DNA from: Arenibacter sp. ARW7G5Y1
Lineage (GTDB): Bacteria; Bacteroidota; Bacteroidia; Flavobacteriales; Flavobacteriaceae
Assembly: GCF_003201775.1 (NCBI RefSeq)
Contig: NZ_QJJZ01000004.1
Coordinates: forward strand, 24,422 to 63,118
Direction: 5' to 3'
Length of the DNA stretch: 38,697 nt
Position numbers and translations under genes: made by a program. This document shows positions 9,401 to 16,503 of the stretch, piece by piece. Each line of letters opens with the position of its first letter. The stretch's first letter is position 1. The notes under the pieces are model-generated. The model saw nothing but the letters and a program-made list of their open reading frames with translations, searched no databases and was not told the DNA's origin.

Positions 9401-10617
9401 AGGCCGATGTTAGGTATGAGGCGGCCAGAAACGGCTGGTTGACCACCTTTCCGGAATTCAACCAGCAATATATTCAGAATACCAATAAGCAGTTGAATAT
9501 CACCGCTACGGCACAGCCCACCAGGGATTTAACCATAGACCTTGTGGCCGATAGACAGATGTCCGAAAGTTATCAGGAGACATTTAACGTAGAGGATCTG
9601 GGAAATAACGCATTTGAATATGTGAATCTTTTGGGGAACAACTACGGTAATTTCAGTATTTCCACTTTAATGATCGGCACTGTTTTTAACAATAGTGACG
9701 AATTTGATTCTGCCAATTTTGAAACCTTTAAGGAAAATAGGATCACTATAGCCAATAGGATTGTTTCCGAAAGAAACCACGATACCGGTGTGGTGGATGA
9801 GGATGGTTTTCCGGAGAGATACGGTAAGACGAGCCAGGATGTTTTGTTGCCTGCTTTTTTTGCTGCTTATACTGGGAAGGATCCCAATAAGGTTAGTTTG
9901 GACGCTTTTAGAAATATACCAATTCCCAATTGGAACATTAAGTATACCGGATTAATGCGCAATCCTTGGTTTAAGAAGAAATTTAAGCGTTTTTCCCTTA
10001 GTCATGGGTATAGATCGGCCTACAGTGTAAATTCGTATCAGACCAATTTGACCCGTACACAATTGATCAATGAGGGCATGGAGCCAATAAATGCAGAGAC
10101 CCAGGATTTTTTACCGGTCAATATTATGAACAATGTGGTGCTTACCGATGAGTTCAACCCATTGATGAGGGTAGATTTTGAAATGCAGAACTCCCTCAGT
10201 GTACTTGCGGAGATTAGAACAAATAGGGCATTGTCCCTGAGTTTTGACAATAGTCTAATGACAGAGATCAATGGAAAGGAATACACTGTTGGACTCGGGT
10301 ATCGTTTTAAGGACGTTAAATTTGTTACCAATATTGGCGGTGAACAACAGCGTTTAAAAGGAGATTTGAATCTAAAGGCGGACGTTACCCTTAGGGATAA
10401 TATTACCATTATACGAAACTTGGACATAGACAACAATCAAATTACTTCCGGACAAAACTTAATGTCCGTAAAATTTGTAGCTGATTACGCTTTGAGCAAA
10501 AGCTTGAACGCCCTGTTTTTTTACGATCATTCGTTTTCAAAATTTGCCGTGTCTACGGCTTTTCCCCAAACTTCCATCAATACCGGCTTTACCTTGAGGT
10601 ATAATTTTGGAAACTAG
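3436..10617 (+). CDS. sprA: SprA/Sov, outer-membrane translocon of the type IX secretion system
   Basis: This 2393-residue protein matches the very large SprA (Sov in Porphyromonas), the beta-barrel through which T9SS cargo crosses the outer membrane and which gliding motility requires. An N-terminal signal peptide (lysines, then TILLFIFLGSTGTSVAQ, probable cleavage at SVA-Q) precedes a long run of Tyr/Asn/Asp-rich alternating beta-strand segments and a C-terminal strand ending TGFTLRYNFGN, typical of outer-membrane barrels. The start is TTG, 5 bases after the ruvA stop. The next in-frame Met is residue 57, which would remove the signal peptide, so TTG is preferred. The neighbourhood ruvA-sprA-gcvH is conserved in Flavobacteriaceae. 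No frameshift is seen over 7.2 kb. Confidence 0.95.
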   Translation: MKKGAKFYLKSSFKLTILLFIFLGSTGTSVAQEIEGEDAIGQEADSLKTGVALGRLKMENPDSIVSKYTYDPDLDRYIYTVSVGDYDINYPVILTPDQYLELVRREGMKSYFKEKIDAFSGKKEGSEAARKNLLPNFYVNNSFFESVFGGNTIEVIPQGSVAMDLGVIWQKNDNPSLSPRNRTNLSFDFDQRISLSMLGKIGERLQVTANYDTEATFDFQNLVKLDYTPSEDDILQKIEVGNVSMPLNSSLITGAQSLFGVKTELQFGKTRVTAVFSEQRSQSNTVVAQGGGTVNDFELRAQDYDADKHFFLAHYFRDNYDAALADYPYIRSQVQITRLEVWITNRSQQTVNIRNVVAIQDLGEVQPEKTRIGRNNGDPAGFFNSSAAGNLPRNAANDFDPLQIGSGGALTNSIRDIATVQSGFNVPGYTVNQGFDYAILENARKLEQGRDFTFNSQLGYISLNQRLSNDEVLGVAFQYTYNGQVYQVGEFANGGVDATTVSPGAEIPVNNNTLILKLLKSNITNVVDPIWDLMMKNIYATGAYQLSQEDFKLNILYAETTPRNYITPAESGVGSGWPTSPKPLEDRILLDVFNLDRLNAYNDLQSGGDGFFDYVEGITINSQTGSIIFTKVEPFGEYLFNLLGGGTYDVDNDQGYNTNQRKYVFRNMYSLPTAAAQQDADKNRFILKGTYKSQGTNGIPIGAFNVPQGSVRVTAGGRQLQEGIDYTVNYQSGTVQILDPSLEASNTPINISVENNAVFGQQTRRFTGVNVEHQFNKNFVLGGTLLNLNEKPLTQKSNYGIEPVNNTIFGLNSNFSTEVPFLTRLANKLPNIDTDVPSNLSVRGEVAFLSPSSPKNADFEGETTTYLDDFEGAQSLIDIRSFLGWSMASPPVEFATTTNSVESGYGRAKMAWYTVDPIFYSNQRPTELSDDDISTNETRRIYIQDVFNQDVAQGQTLAQNTLDIAYYPSMKGPYNANPNFTAEQPQDKWAGIMRSLSSTNFEQSNVEYVQFWVLDPYVDGIATSSGDLVINLGNISEDVLPDGRKQYENGLPVDPVSNDLTYKTSWGKVPATQSLVYAFDADQNNRGLQDIGFDGLTDAEEATYTFEGGITYNGPAEDPALDNYEYFLNREGSILERYLNYNNPDGNSPVQLSNSNRGSTTLPDVEDIDRDGTMNTVNSYYEYRINIKPGTTVNDKYVTDIKEGVTRSLPNGNTLNERWIQYKIPLSDFTDAVGGISDFRSISFMRMYLTGFSSNVVLRFATLDLVRGDWRTYAKSLQPDVDGDPTDDGTLVDVNAVNIEENAARTPIPYVLPPGVQRERLNNNNTIIRQNEQSLSFVVENLESQDSRGVFKNLDIDIRQYKRLKMFMHAEEIVESDYANDETPLVGFVRIGSDFTQNFYQIELPLQLTPHGASSDSEIWPDVNELDLSLDDLSKVKSAGIAAQTLSTINYYEINNGEVVQVNEFDPRTLGKLRIGIRGNPSLGGIRSMMVGVKNDDNLPARGEVWFNELRLSGLDNNGGWAAIAAMDMNMADFANVSATGSKSTSGFGAIDQMPNERAREDAISYDVVTNVNIGQLFPKNWGLQLPFNYGISEQMITPEFDPVYDDLKLDDRIAAAETPEDAEAIKQQGEDYTKRTSVNFIGVRKDWGEEAEANFYDIENFTFNYSYNEVNHRDFEIDELRDQNVVTGFVYNHNFKPAPIEPFAKKDSLFTGKYWKWLKDLNLNVLPASVSLQSNINRSFNQQKFRDVFEPGVEKLDLPFLQQRNYLFNWQYAINYSLTKSLRLNLTASNNNIVRNYFSEDGNPDSEINQALGLWDGFFDLGEPNRHSQEMQLNYELPLNKIPAFDFINAQYTYTSNFDWQRGGDALNKVAGEDINTVQNASTHNLTASLTMQKFYDFLGLGRKNTKGAVAKPTRLDKAGNPASNADDKEVKKASGAGYNAFIDVLTMVKRVNVTYSQNDGKVLPGYTRSVGFIGTAKPTIGFIFGSQADVRYEAARNGWLTTFPEFNQQYIQNTNKQLNITATAQPTRDLTIDLVADRQMSESYQETFNVEDLGNNAFEYVNLLGNNYGNFSISTLMIGTVFNNSDEFDSANFETFKENRITIANRIVSERNHDTGVVDEDGFPERYGKTSQDVLLPAFFAAYTGKDPNKVSLDAFRNIPIPNWNIKYTGLMRNPWFKKKFKRFSLSHGYRSAYSVNSYQTNLTRTQLINEGMEPINAETQDFLPVNIMNNVVLTDEFNPLMRVDFEMQNSLSVLAEIRTNRALSLSFDNSLMTEINGKEYTVGLGYRFKDVKFVTNIGGEQQRLKGDLNLKADVTLRDNITIIRNLDIDNNQITSGQNLMSVKFVADYALSKSLNALFFYDHSFSKFAVSTAFPQTSINTGFTLRYNFGN

Positions 10618-10627
10618 TTTAAACTAG
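10614..10627. repeat. 14-bp perfect palindrome over the sprA stop codon
   Basis: CTAGTTTAAACTAG is a perfect palindrome whose second base starts the sprA TAG stop. It has no T-run, so it is not a typical terminator. A role is unknown and chance is possible. Confidence 0.4.
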
Positions 10628-10687
10628 GAGGGTTTGGCCATTAAGGAATTTATTTTTACAAGGGGGCAAAAAGTTTAAATGAGTTTT

Positions 10688-10718
10688 TTGATTAACATGA
10701 GATATTCTTTTACATTTG
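10688..10718 (+). promoter_or_regulatory. gcvH promoter (-33 TTG, -7 TACATTTG)
   Basis: TTG at 10688-10690 and TACATTTG at 10711-10718 are separated by 20 bases. This matches the Bacteroidota promoter consensus TTG-N19-TAnnTTTG, and the -7 element ends 22 bases before the gcvH ATG. Confidence 0.7.
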
Positions 10719-10740
10719 TTGCCTTAACAAATTTTAGATA

Positions 10741-11121
10741 ATGAATATACCTTCAGATTTAAAGTACACAAAAGACCATGAATGGGTCAGAATAGAGGGC
10801 GATACCGCTATTGTCGGGATTACTGATTTTGCCCAAGGGGAACTTGGGGATATCGTTTATGTGGAAGTGGAGACCTTGGACGAGACCTTGGACAAGGATG
10901 AAGTTTTTGGAACGGTTGAGGCCGTAAAGACGGTTTCTGATCTTTTTCTGCCCTTAAGTGGGGAAATAATTGCTTTTAATGAATCGCTTGAAGACGAACC
11001 GGAAAAGGTAAATACCGATCCTTATGGCGATGGTTGGATCATTAAAGTGAAAATTAGTGATTCCTCCGAAATAGATGGCTTGCTAGGGGATGCAGAGTAC
11101 AAAGAACTTGTGGGTGCCTAA
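10741..11121 (+). CDS. gcvH: Glycine cleavage system H protein
   Basis: This 126-residue protein is the lipoyl carrier that shuttles the aminomethyl group between the P, T and L proteins of glycine cleavage. It has the standard fold and length. The lipoyl-acceptor lysine is Lys63 in the conserved block [20 protein letters not shown], and [14 protein letters not shown] near the C-terminus is also typical. P, T and L proteins are not in the window. A good Bacteroidota promoter precedes it, so it need not depend on sprA read-through. Its 3' end overlaps the VanZ-like gene. Confidence 0.96.
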   Translation: MNIPSDLKYTKDHEWVRIEGDTAIVGITDFAQGELGDIVYVEVETLDETLDKDEVFGTVEAVKTVSDLFLPLSGEIIAFNESLEDEPEKVNTDPYGDGWIIKVKISDSSEIDGLLGDAEYKELVGA

Positions 11122-11503
11122 AAAATATTTTTTTACAATCTTGTTTATAAGCTGGGTGGTGTTCATAACATCGCTCAGCTTATTTTCTTTTGAGGATGAT
11201 AGTCTACCTTCCATAAATATCCCCCATTTAGACAAGTTGGTACATTTTTCTTTTTACTTTGTATTTACCGTTTTGGGATGCTTGTCATTTAGGGAGATCG
11301 ATCGCAAAAATACACCGCCGAAAAAAGTTATTTTGAAAATAATTTTCTACGCTGTGGTTTATGGTATAATTATTGAGATGCTTCAAGGTGTGGCCACGGT
11401 AGATAGGGAGCCCGATTTGCTGGATGTTCTGGCAAATAGTTTGGGGGCATTGTTCGGAAGTTTTGCGGTAAAATTCATTTTCTCCGGAAAAACTCCTTTA
11501 TAA
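11090..11503 (+). CDS. VanZ-like family membrane protein
   Basis: The protein has 137 residues and about four hydrophobic segments, with the VanZ-family signatures [18 protein letters not shown] and [20 protein letters not shown] followed by [10 protein letters not shown]. VanZ proteins are small integral membrane proteins. The founding member confers low-level teicoplanin resistance, but the function of chromosomal homologues like this one is not established. The ATG at 11090 lies inside gcvH and overlaps it by 32 bases in another frame. In-frame TTG (11108) and GTG (11114) codons would reduce the overlap and give the same membrane protein, so the exact start is uncertain. Translational coupling to gcvH is likely. 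Confidence 0.85.
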   Translation: MQSTKNLWVPKKYFFTILFISWVVFITSLSLFSFEDDSLPSINIPHLDKLVHFSFYFVFTVLGCLSFREIDRKNTPPKKVILKIIFYAVVYGIIIEMLQGVATVDREPDLLDVLANSLGALFGSFAVKFIFSGKTPL

Positions 11504-11757
11504 TGGGTGAAATAGTGTTTTTTTTGAGTAATTTGGGGTGTGTTCGGGACAAAGGAGGGCAACCTGCTGGTTCTTAGCGCAATGGATGTGTAGGAATGGA
11601 ATTTTTCCGATCAATAACGTTCAAGGCCTTTGGTTACATATAAAAGGATGCTTTGAAGCCCACGGACCTGTTTAAATTTATTTGTATTTTTTTTAACAAA
11701 AAGTTTTAAACAGATAAAATAAATATATAAATTAGCGAACATTAAAAATTAAGAATT

Positions 11758-12468
11758 ATGGAACTTAAAAAGAATCCGAAGGCAGATTTAACAAGAAATA
11801 GCGGGCTTTATTTCGTTATTGGTCTTGTTTTGGTCATGCTATTGACGTATATAGCTTTTGAATGGAAGACCTATGACGATGATAATAATTTTGATTACAC
11901 CATGAATGTGGAGGATACTTTGGACGAAGAGGTTCCAATGACCGAACAAATTAAGACACCACCACCACCACCGCCACCAGCTGCCCCGGAAATTATTGAG
12001 GTAGTTGAAGATGAGGAGGAAGTGGAAGAGACCGTAATTGAATCTACAGAAACCAGTCAAGAGGAAGAAGTAATAGAAGTAGCCGATGTTGAGGTGGAAG
12101 AGGTAGAAGAGGATGTGGATGTACCTTTCGCCGTTATCGAGGATGTTCCTATTTTTCCTGGCTGTGAAAATGAACCAAAAAGTAAATTGAGGGATTGTTT
12201 TAACTCCATGATGCAAAAGCACATTGGAAAAAATTTCCGCTATCCGGAAATTGCCCAGGAAATGGGAGTGCAAGGTAGGGTGAACGTAATGTTTGTTATC
12301 CAAAAGGATGGAAGCATCGGGAACGTAAGGATGAGAGGTCCGGATAAAAACTTGGAGGAAGAAGCTGCAAGGATTATCAGTAAATTGCCTAAAATGACCC
12401 CAGGGAAACAAAGAGGTAGACCTGTTCGTGTACCGTTCAGTATTCCAATTACTTTTAAGCTGCAATAG
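11758..12468 (+). CDS. tonB: Energy transducer TonB
   Basis: This 236-residue TonB has an N-terminal cytoplasmic tail, one membrane anchor at about residues 19-38 (YFVIGLVLVMLLTYIAFEW), a Pro-rich stretch (PPPPPPPAAPE) and an acidic Glu/Val/Asp-rich linker that spans the periplasm. The C-terminal TonB_C domain (FRYPEIAQEMGVQGRVNVMF, then VRVPFSIPITFKLQ) contacts the TonB box of outer-membrane receptors. With ExbB/ExbD it transmits proton-motive force to SusC-like and siderophore receptors. ExbBD are not adjacent, so the partners are encoded elsewhere. The acidic linker replaces the Lys-Pro repeats of enterobacterial TonB, as is usual in Bacteroidota. A strong terminator follows. I found no convincing TAnnTTTG box in the 254-base AT-rich gap upstream. 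Confidence 0.93.
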   Translation: MELKKNPKADLTRNSGLYFVIGLVLVMLLTYIAFEWKTYDDDNNFDYTMNVEDTLDEEVPMTEQIKTPPPPPPPAAPEIIEVVEDEEEVEETVIESTETSQEEEVIEVADVEVEEVEEDVDVPFAVIEDVPIFPGCENEPKSKLRDCFNSMMQKHIGKNFRYPEIAQEMGVQGRVNVMFVIQKDGSIGNVRMRGPDKNLEEEAARIISKLPKMTPGKQRGRPVRVPFSIPITFKLQ

Positions 12469-12486
12469 TTGAAATTTACAATATAT

Positions 12487-12519
12487 TAAAATCCCGAGCC
12501 ACGGCTCGGGATTTTTTTT
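12487..12519 (+). terminator. Rho-independent terminator after tonB
   Basis: AAAATCCCGAGCC and GGCTCGGGATTTT form a 13-bp perfect stem around a two-base AC centre, followed by an eight-T run. This is the strongest terminator in the window and separates tonB from the heme/oxidase genes. Confidence 0.95.
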
Positions 12520-12632
12520 GTTCCATAATGATATGGCGGTCGTGGGCAAATATGACCTTATGGTATTTCCTTGATTCGTTCAGGCTTCAGCCACTCCTTT
12601 AATAGTTAATTCATATAAACATGTTTATTTGG

Positions 12633-12663
12633 TTGCAAAAAATTCCTTTGCGGTGTATCTTTG
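12633..12663 (+). promoter_or_regulatory. Promoter of the ctaB-oxidase operon (-33 TTG, -7 TATCTTTG)
   Basis: TTG at 12633-12635 and TATCTTTG at 12656-12663 are 20 bases apart and fit the Bacteroidota consensus well. The -7 box ends 15 bases before the ctaB ATG. As there are only 5 bases between ctaB and the first subunit III gene, this promoter probably drives both. Confidence 0.75.
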
Positions 12664-12678
12664 CGGTCCATTTAAAAA

Positions 12679-13584
12679 ATGCAAATGAAAACGGCGGTCG
12701 GTTCAGTTAAAAACACCTCTTTATCGGTATATTTTGCTGACTTTAAAGAAATTACCAAAGCTAGGCTCGCTGTAAGTGTGGTCTTTTCTTCCATAGCGGG
12801 GTATTTTCTGGGTGCTGTTGAAATTAATTTCTCCTCGGTGCTACTTTTGGCTTTCGGTGGGTATTGTATGGTAGGGGCTTCCAACGCTTTCAATCAAATT
12901 ATTGAAAAGGACCTGGATGCTTTGATGAGCCGCACCAAAAACAGGCCTATACCAGCGGGTAGAATGTCTGTGGCCACGGCCATGGCCATTGCCGTTCTAA
13001 TGACCATTGTGGGAATTGTGGCGCTGTATTTTCTAAACCCCAAAACGGCCATGTTTGGCGCTATCTCCATTTTTTTGTACACAAGTGTATATACGCCCTT
13101 AAAGACTAAAACGCCCTTGGCCGTCTTTGTAGGTGCCTTTCCTGGTGCTATTCCCTTTATGTTGGGATGGGTGGCCGCTACCGATAATTTTGGTATTGAG
13201 CCCGGTACCCTGTTCATGATACAGTTCTTTTGGCAATTTCCACACTTCTGGGCTTTGGGTTGGATGTTGGATGATGATTACAGGAAAGGTGGTTTTAAAA
13301 TGCTTCCTACTGGTAAGAAAGATAAGGGCACTGCTTTGCAGATCATTATGTACACCATTTGGATGATAATTATTTCGGTAATTCCGGTATTTGGTTTTAC
13401 AGGAAGGCTGCAATTGTCAATTGTAGCCGCTATTATCGTTTTTTTAATGGGAACCGTAATGTTGTTTTTCGCTTTTAGATTATATGAAAAAAGGGATAAT
13501 GCTTCCGCAAGGAAATTAATGTTGGCCAGTGTAAGTTATATTACATTGATGCAAGTAGTATATGTAATGGATAAATTTATATAA
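12679..13584 (+). CDS. ctaB: Protoheme IX farnesyltransferase (heme O synthase, CtaB/CyoE)
   Basis: This 301-residue polytopic UbiA-family prenyltransferase attaches farnesyl diphosphate to heme B to make heme O, precursor of heme A for the terminal oxidase. The first Asp-rich prenyl-diphosphate motif is NAFNQIIEKDLDALMSRTKN with the following RPIPAGR. Further family marks are YTPLKTKTPLAVFVGAFPGA and FFWQFPHFWALGWMLDDDY, and eight to nine membrane helices are apparent. ATG codons occur at 12679 and 12685; the first fits the promoter spacing and either gives an intact enzyme. The gene sits directly upstream of oxidase subunits, as expected for a heme A supply gene. Confidence 0.95.
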   Translation: MQMKTAVGSVKNTSLSVYFADFKEITKARLAVSVVFSSIAGYFLGAVEINFSSVLLLAFGGYCMVGASNAFNQIIEKDLDALMSRTKNRPIPAGRMSVATAMAIAVLMTIVGIVALYFLNPKTAMFGAISIFLYTSVYTPLKTKTPLAVFVGAFPGAIPFMLGWVAATDNFGIEPGTLFMIQFFWQFPHFWALGWMLDDDYRKGGFKMLPTGKKDKGTALQIIMYTIWMIIISVIPVFGFTGRLQLSIVAAIIVFLMGTVMLFFAFRLYEKRDNASARKLMLASVSYITLMQVVYVMDKFI

Positions 13585-13589
13585 TTAGG

Positions 13590-14171
13590 ATGGACTTAAC
13601 GCAGGGTACGGGAAAGGAAAAAAACGCTAGGGCCAAGAAAATGATGCTCTGGTTCGGGATTGTTAGTTTGCTAATGGGGTTTGCTGGTTGGACCAGTGCC
13701 TATATTGTGAGCAGTTCTCGCGAAGATTGGATAAAGGATCTGACTTTGCCGTCGTCGTTCCTGTTCAGTACCATGGTGATCATTATAAGCAGTATAACTT
13801 ACCTTATGGCCAAGAAAGCCATAAAGCAGGATAGGGTAAAACAATGTACCATTTGGTTATTGTTGACCCTTGCACTGGGAATTGCCTTTATAATATTGCA
13901 ATTCAACGGATTTTCACAGATGGTGGCCAACGGTTACTATTTTACCGGGCCTACGAGTAATATTAAGATGTCCTATGTTTTTCTAATAGCAGCAGTACAT
14001 ATTGTTCATGTTGTGGCCGGTATTATTTCATTATTGGTGGTCATTGCCAATCACTTGCGGAAAAGGTATTCCTCAAAGGAAATGCTAGGTTTGGAACTAG
14101 GAGCTACATTTTGGCATTTTTTGGATATTCTTTGGATATATTTAATTCTTTTCATGTATTTCGTAAACTAG
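13590..14171 (+). CDS. Heme-copper oxidase subunit III family protein (short form)
   Basis: The 193-residue protein has about five transmembrane helices and conserved subunit III features. These are KKMMLWFGIVSLLMGFAGWT in the first helix, SYVFLIAAVHIVHVVAGI with the conserved His pair, and the C-terminal ATFWHFLDILWIYLILFMYF. Subunit III stabilises the catalytic subunit and binds lipids in cytochrome c oxidase. It begins 5 bases after ctaB. A second, longer subunit III gene follows at 14318, so this operon encodes two family members. The pairing is familiar in Bacteroidota caa3-type oxidase operons, but which copy assembles with subunit I cannot be told from sequence. Confidence 0.9.
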   Translation: MDLTQGTGKEKNARAKKMMLWFGIVSLLMGFAGWTSAYIVSSSREDWIKDLTLPSSFLFSTMVIIISSITYLMAKKAIKQDRVKQCTIWLLLTLALGIAFIILQFNGFSQMVANGYYFTGPTSNIKMSYVFLIAAVHIVHVVAGIISLLVVIANHLRKRYSSKEMLGLELGATFWHFLDILWIYLILFMYFVN

Positions 14172-14259
14172 AAGGGGTTAATCCTTTGCTAAATGGAAGG
14201 TATTTTGACAGGGCTTATTTAGAATGGGTTTTTTTTGCCAATTTTAAAAGGCAAAAATT

Positions 14260-14287
14260 TTGTTTAGCCGAAAAAAATGTAAATTTG
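14260..14287 (+). promoter_or_regulatory. Possible internal promoter before the second subunit III gene
   Basis: TTG at 14260-14262 and TAAATTTG at 14280-14287 are 17 bases apart. This fits the Bacteroidota consensus slightly tightly. It lies in the 146-base gap between the two subunit III genes, about 30 bases before the ATG. Confidence 0.55.
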
Positions 14288-14317
14288 TGAAAATTTTATT
14301 AACGCTATAATTTTTAT

Positions 14318-15292
14318 ATGGATTCTACGGTTACTACGGGTACAGAAGAAAATGTCTGGGGTGGAGGAAATCAACCTCTAGGCGCTAGTTACGGAAAGTT
14401 GATGATGTGGTTCTTTCTTGTGTCCGATGCATTGACGTTTTCTGGCTTTCTTGCTGCATACGGTTTTTCTAGGTTTAAGTTTATAGAAACTTGGCCAATT
14501 GCCGATGAGGTTTTTACCCACGTTCCTTTTTTTCATGGAAACTATCCCATGTACTACGTAGCGTTCATGACCTTTATTTTAATTATGTCTTCCGTAACTA
14601 TGGTGTTGGCTGTTGATGCCGGACATAAATTGCAAAAGACAAAGGTAATCTGGTATATGTTCCTAACTATTATTGGAGGGGCAATATTCGTAGGTTCACA
14701 GGCCTGGGAATGGGCTACTTTTATAAAGGGCGATTTTGGAGCTTTGGAAACCAAAGGAGGTAGGGTGCTGCAATTTGTTAGCGCTGATTCAGGGGATCGT
14801 CTTGCTTTAAGGGATTTTGCCGAGACCCTACATGAAGACAGGGTTGATCATGAAAAGAAGAATGGAATTTGGTACTACAAGGGAGATGCTTTGCCCAGTT
14901 ACTCCCTGAATGAAGTAGTTGAAGGAGTGAAATCGAACCCCAATGTTTTAATACGTACGGAATTAATAAACGAGGATGGCCATAAAACAGTTTTGACAAG
15001 GGATGAAACTTTGAAAAAATTAAAGGACGCGACACTTGTTGTTGAAGGGGCCAATCTGGTGCGGAATGAGTACGGCAGTAGGTTGTTTGCCGATTTCTTT
15101 TTCTTTATCACAGGGTTTCATGGTTTTCACGTATTTTCCGGGGTAGTCATCAACTGTATTATCTTTTTTAATGTTATTCTTGGTACTTACGAAAGAAGGG
15201 GGCATTATGAGATGGTGGAAAAAGTTGGGTTGTACTGGCACTTTGTGGATTTGGTATGGGTATTTGTATTTACCTTCTTCTACTTGGTATAA
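14318..15292 (+). CDS. Cytochrome c oxidase subunit III (long form with soluble insertion)
   Basis: This 324-residue protein has subunit III helices on both sides of a polar insertion. Early marks are GKLMMWFFLVSDALTFSGFL and NYPMYYVAFMTFILIMSSVT. Late marks are FFFITGFHGFHVFSGVVINC and the ending VGLYWHFVDLVWVFVFTFFY. Between about residues 135 and 250 lies a hydrophilic segment of roughly 115 residues, rich in Asp, Glu and Lys, that canonical subunit III lacks. It should project from the membrane between two helices. Together with the preceding short subunit III and the following subunit IV it forms the small-subunit part of a caa3-like oxidase. The catalytic subunits are encoded outside the window, commonly in the alternative complex III operon. 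Confidence 0.9.
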   Translation: MDSTVTTGTEENVWGGGNQPLGASYGKLMMWFFLVSDALTFSGFLAAYGFSRFKFIETWPIADEVFTHVPFFHGNYPMYYVAFMTFILIMSSVTMVLAVDAGHKLQKTKVIWYMFLTIIGGAIFVGSQAWEWATFIKGDFGALETKGGRVLQFVSADSGDRLALRDFAETLHEDRVDHEKKNGIWYYKGDALPSYSLNEVVEGVKSNPNVLIRTELINEDGHKTVLTRDETLKKLKDATLVVEGANLVRNEYGSRLFADFFFFITGFHGFHVFSGVVINCIIFFNVILGTYERRGHYEMVEKVGLYWHFVDLVWVFVFTFFYLV

Positions 15293-15349
15293 TTTGTTTA
15301 AATAAAAAATTCATCCTTTTAAAGAATATATAAAAAAATAAGATTAGAA

Positions 15350-15733
15350 ATGGCACACGAACATAAACTCGAAATATTTAGAGGTCTGTTGAAGTTTAAG
15401 TCCAACACACAAAAAATATGGGGTGTATTAACATTCCTTACTTTGGTGACCATAGTTGAAGTTGGATTGGGGATTGCAAAGCCAGAGTCTTTGACCCATT
15501 CCTATTTTTTGGGAATGAAGGTCTTGAACTGGATTTTCATCATATTGACTTTGGTCAAGGCTTATTATATTGCCTGGGATTTTATGCACCTTAGGGATGA
15601 GAAGAGTTCTTTGAGAAGAGCTATTGTTTGGACCCCTATATTCCTTGTGGCCTACCTTATTTTTATTCTCCTCTTTGAAGCGGATTATATATACCATGTG
15701 TATACCGATGGCTTCGTTAAGTGGAATTTCTAA
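15350..15733 (+). CDS. Cytochrome c oxidase subunit IV (prokaryotic COX4 family)
   Basis: This 127-residue protein has three predicted helices: QKIWGVLTFLTLVTIVEVGL, NWIFIILTLVKAYYIAWDFM and AIVWTPIFLVAYLIFILLFE. The middle one carries the AYY-x-x-DFMHL pattern typical of the bacterial subunit IV (CtaF/COX4_pro) family, an accessory subunit of caa3-type oxidases. It lies 57 bases after the long subunit III and is closed by a strong terminator, so it ends the oxidase subunit operon. Confidence 0.9.
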   Translation: MAHEHKLEIFRGLLKFKSNTQKIWGVLTFLTLVTIVEVGLGIAKPESLTHSYFLGMKVLNWIFIILTLVKAYYIAWDFMHLRDEKSSLRRAIVWTPIFLVAYLIFILLFEADYIYHVYTDGFVKWNF

Positions 15734-15750
15734 CGAATAATTAACAGCAT

Positions 15751-15779
15751 AAAAAGACGGTATAACAACCGTCTTTTTT
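15751..15779 (+). terminator. Rho-independent terminator after oxidase subunit IV
   Basis: AAAAAGACGG (15751-15760) pairs with CCGTCTTTTT (15769-15778) around an eight-base TATAACAA loop, with T-rich sequence following. Confidence 0.92.
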
Positions 15780-15786
15780 ATTTTTG
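15779..15786 (+). promoter_or_regulatory. Possible -7 element for the SCO assembly cluster
   Basis: TATTTTTG fits TAnnTTTG immediately after the terminator, but no TTG is found at -33. It would start transcription of the assembly cluster separately from the oxidase genes. Confidence 0.35.
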
Positions 15787-15870
15787 TACTTATTCGGTTT
15801 GTACTGAATATACAGGGGAGGAATGTTCTTTTTCGTCCAAACTGTAATGTTGGAAATTAATATTTATAGG

Positions 15871-16503
15871 ATGAAGAAAACATTAGTACTGGTTACCTTA
15901 TTTATCCTGCCTATAGTGATATATCTGTTTTTTGCTTCAGGGATAACTAACTTTGGCAAATTGGCAACTTTAACAGAGAATGTTCCTGAAATTGATTTTG
16001 CGGACAAGGCTGTTGCCCTAGGGGGCAAAATTACCGTACTGGGATTTCTTGGGAAGGATGTGGAAAGTAAAAAAGGCAATGCCTTTAATTTGAACCAGAA
16101 AATATACAAGCGTTTTTACGAGTTTAACGATTTTCAATTTGTTATGGTCATGCCCAAAGGTACGGAGCAGGATGTGGAAGAATTGAAAAAGGAACTGCTG
16201 CAATTGGCGGATATAGGCAAATGGAATTTTGTCTTTGGGGATGATGATGAAATCAATGACCTTTTTAAGAGCCTTAAGACAAACCTGATATTGGATGGGA
16301 ACTTGGGTACACCCTATGTTTTTATTATTGATAAGAACAGAGTGCTAAGGGGAAGGGACGATGATGTGGAAGAAGGAATTAAATATGGTTTTGATACTTC
16401 CTCTGTGGCGGATTTAAACAATAAGATGGAGGATGATGTAAAAATTATATTGGCCGAATATCGAATGGCCCTAAAAAAGAATTACGCAGATAGGCCGAAA
16501 TAA
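15871..16503 (+). CDS. Cysteine-less thioredoxin/SCO-like membrane-anchored protein
   Basis: The protein has 210 residues from the chosen ATG. It has an N-terminal membrane anchor (KKTLVLVTLFILPIVIYLFF) and a soluble domain whose order resembles SCO and thioredoxin folds: GGKITVLGFLGKDV (strand), FQFVMVMPKGTEQDVEEL, WNFVFGDDDEINDLFKSLKT and GTPYVFIIDKNRVLRGRDDD. There is no cysteine anywhere, so it cannot bind copper through CxxxC or act as a thiol reductase. It overlaps the SCO gene by one base (TAATG), which suggests stoichiometric co-production and a scaffold or chaperone role in oxidase assembly; this is inference. Upstream in-frame ATGs at 15823 and 15847 exist, but 15871 gives a standard signal-anchor start. 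Confidence 0.75.
   Translation: MKKTLVLVTLFILPIVIYLFFASGITNFGKLATLTENVPEIDFADKAVALGGKITVLGFLGKDVESKKGNAFNLNQKIYKRFYEFNDFQFVMVMPKGTEQDVEELKKELLQLADIGKWNFVFGDDDEINDLFKSLKTNLILDGNLGTPYVFIIDKNRVLRGRDDDVEEGIKYGFDTSSVADLNNKMEDDVKIILAEYRMALKKNYADRPK

Noticed and set aside
11839..12549. 236-codon minus-strand frame opposite tonB
   Set aside because: It covers the tonB gene and its terminator, with a Trp-repeat that is simply the complement of the Pro-rich linker.
15823..15870. Upstream ATGs for the cysteine-less SCO-like gene
   Set aside because: The added 16 residues would sit before a normal positively charged signal-anchor start (MKK), so 15871 is favoured. The GGGGAGGA before 15823 touches the ATG and is too close for a useful ribosome site.
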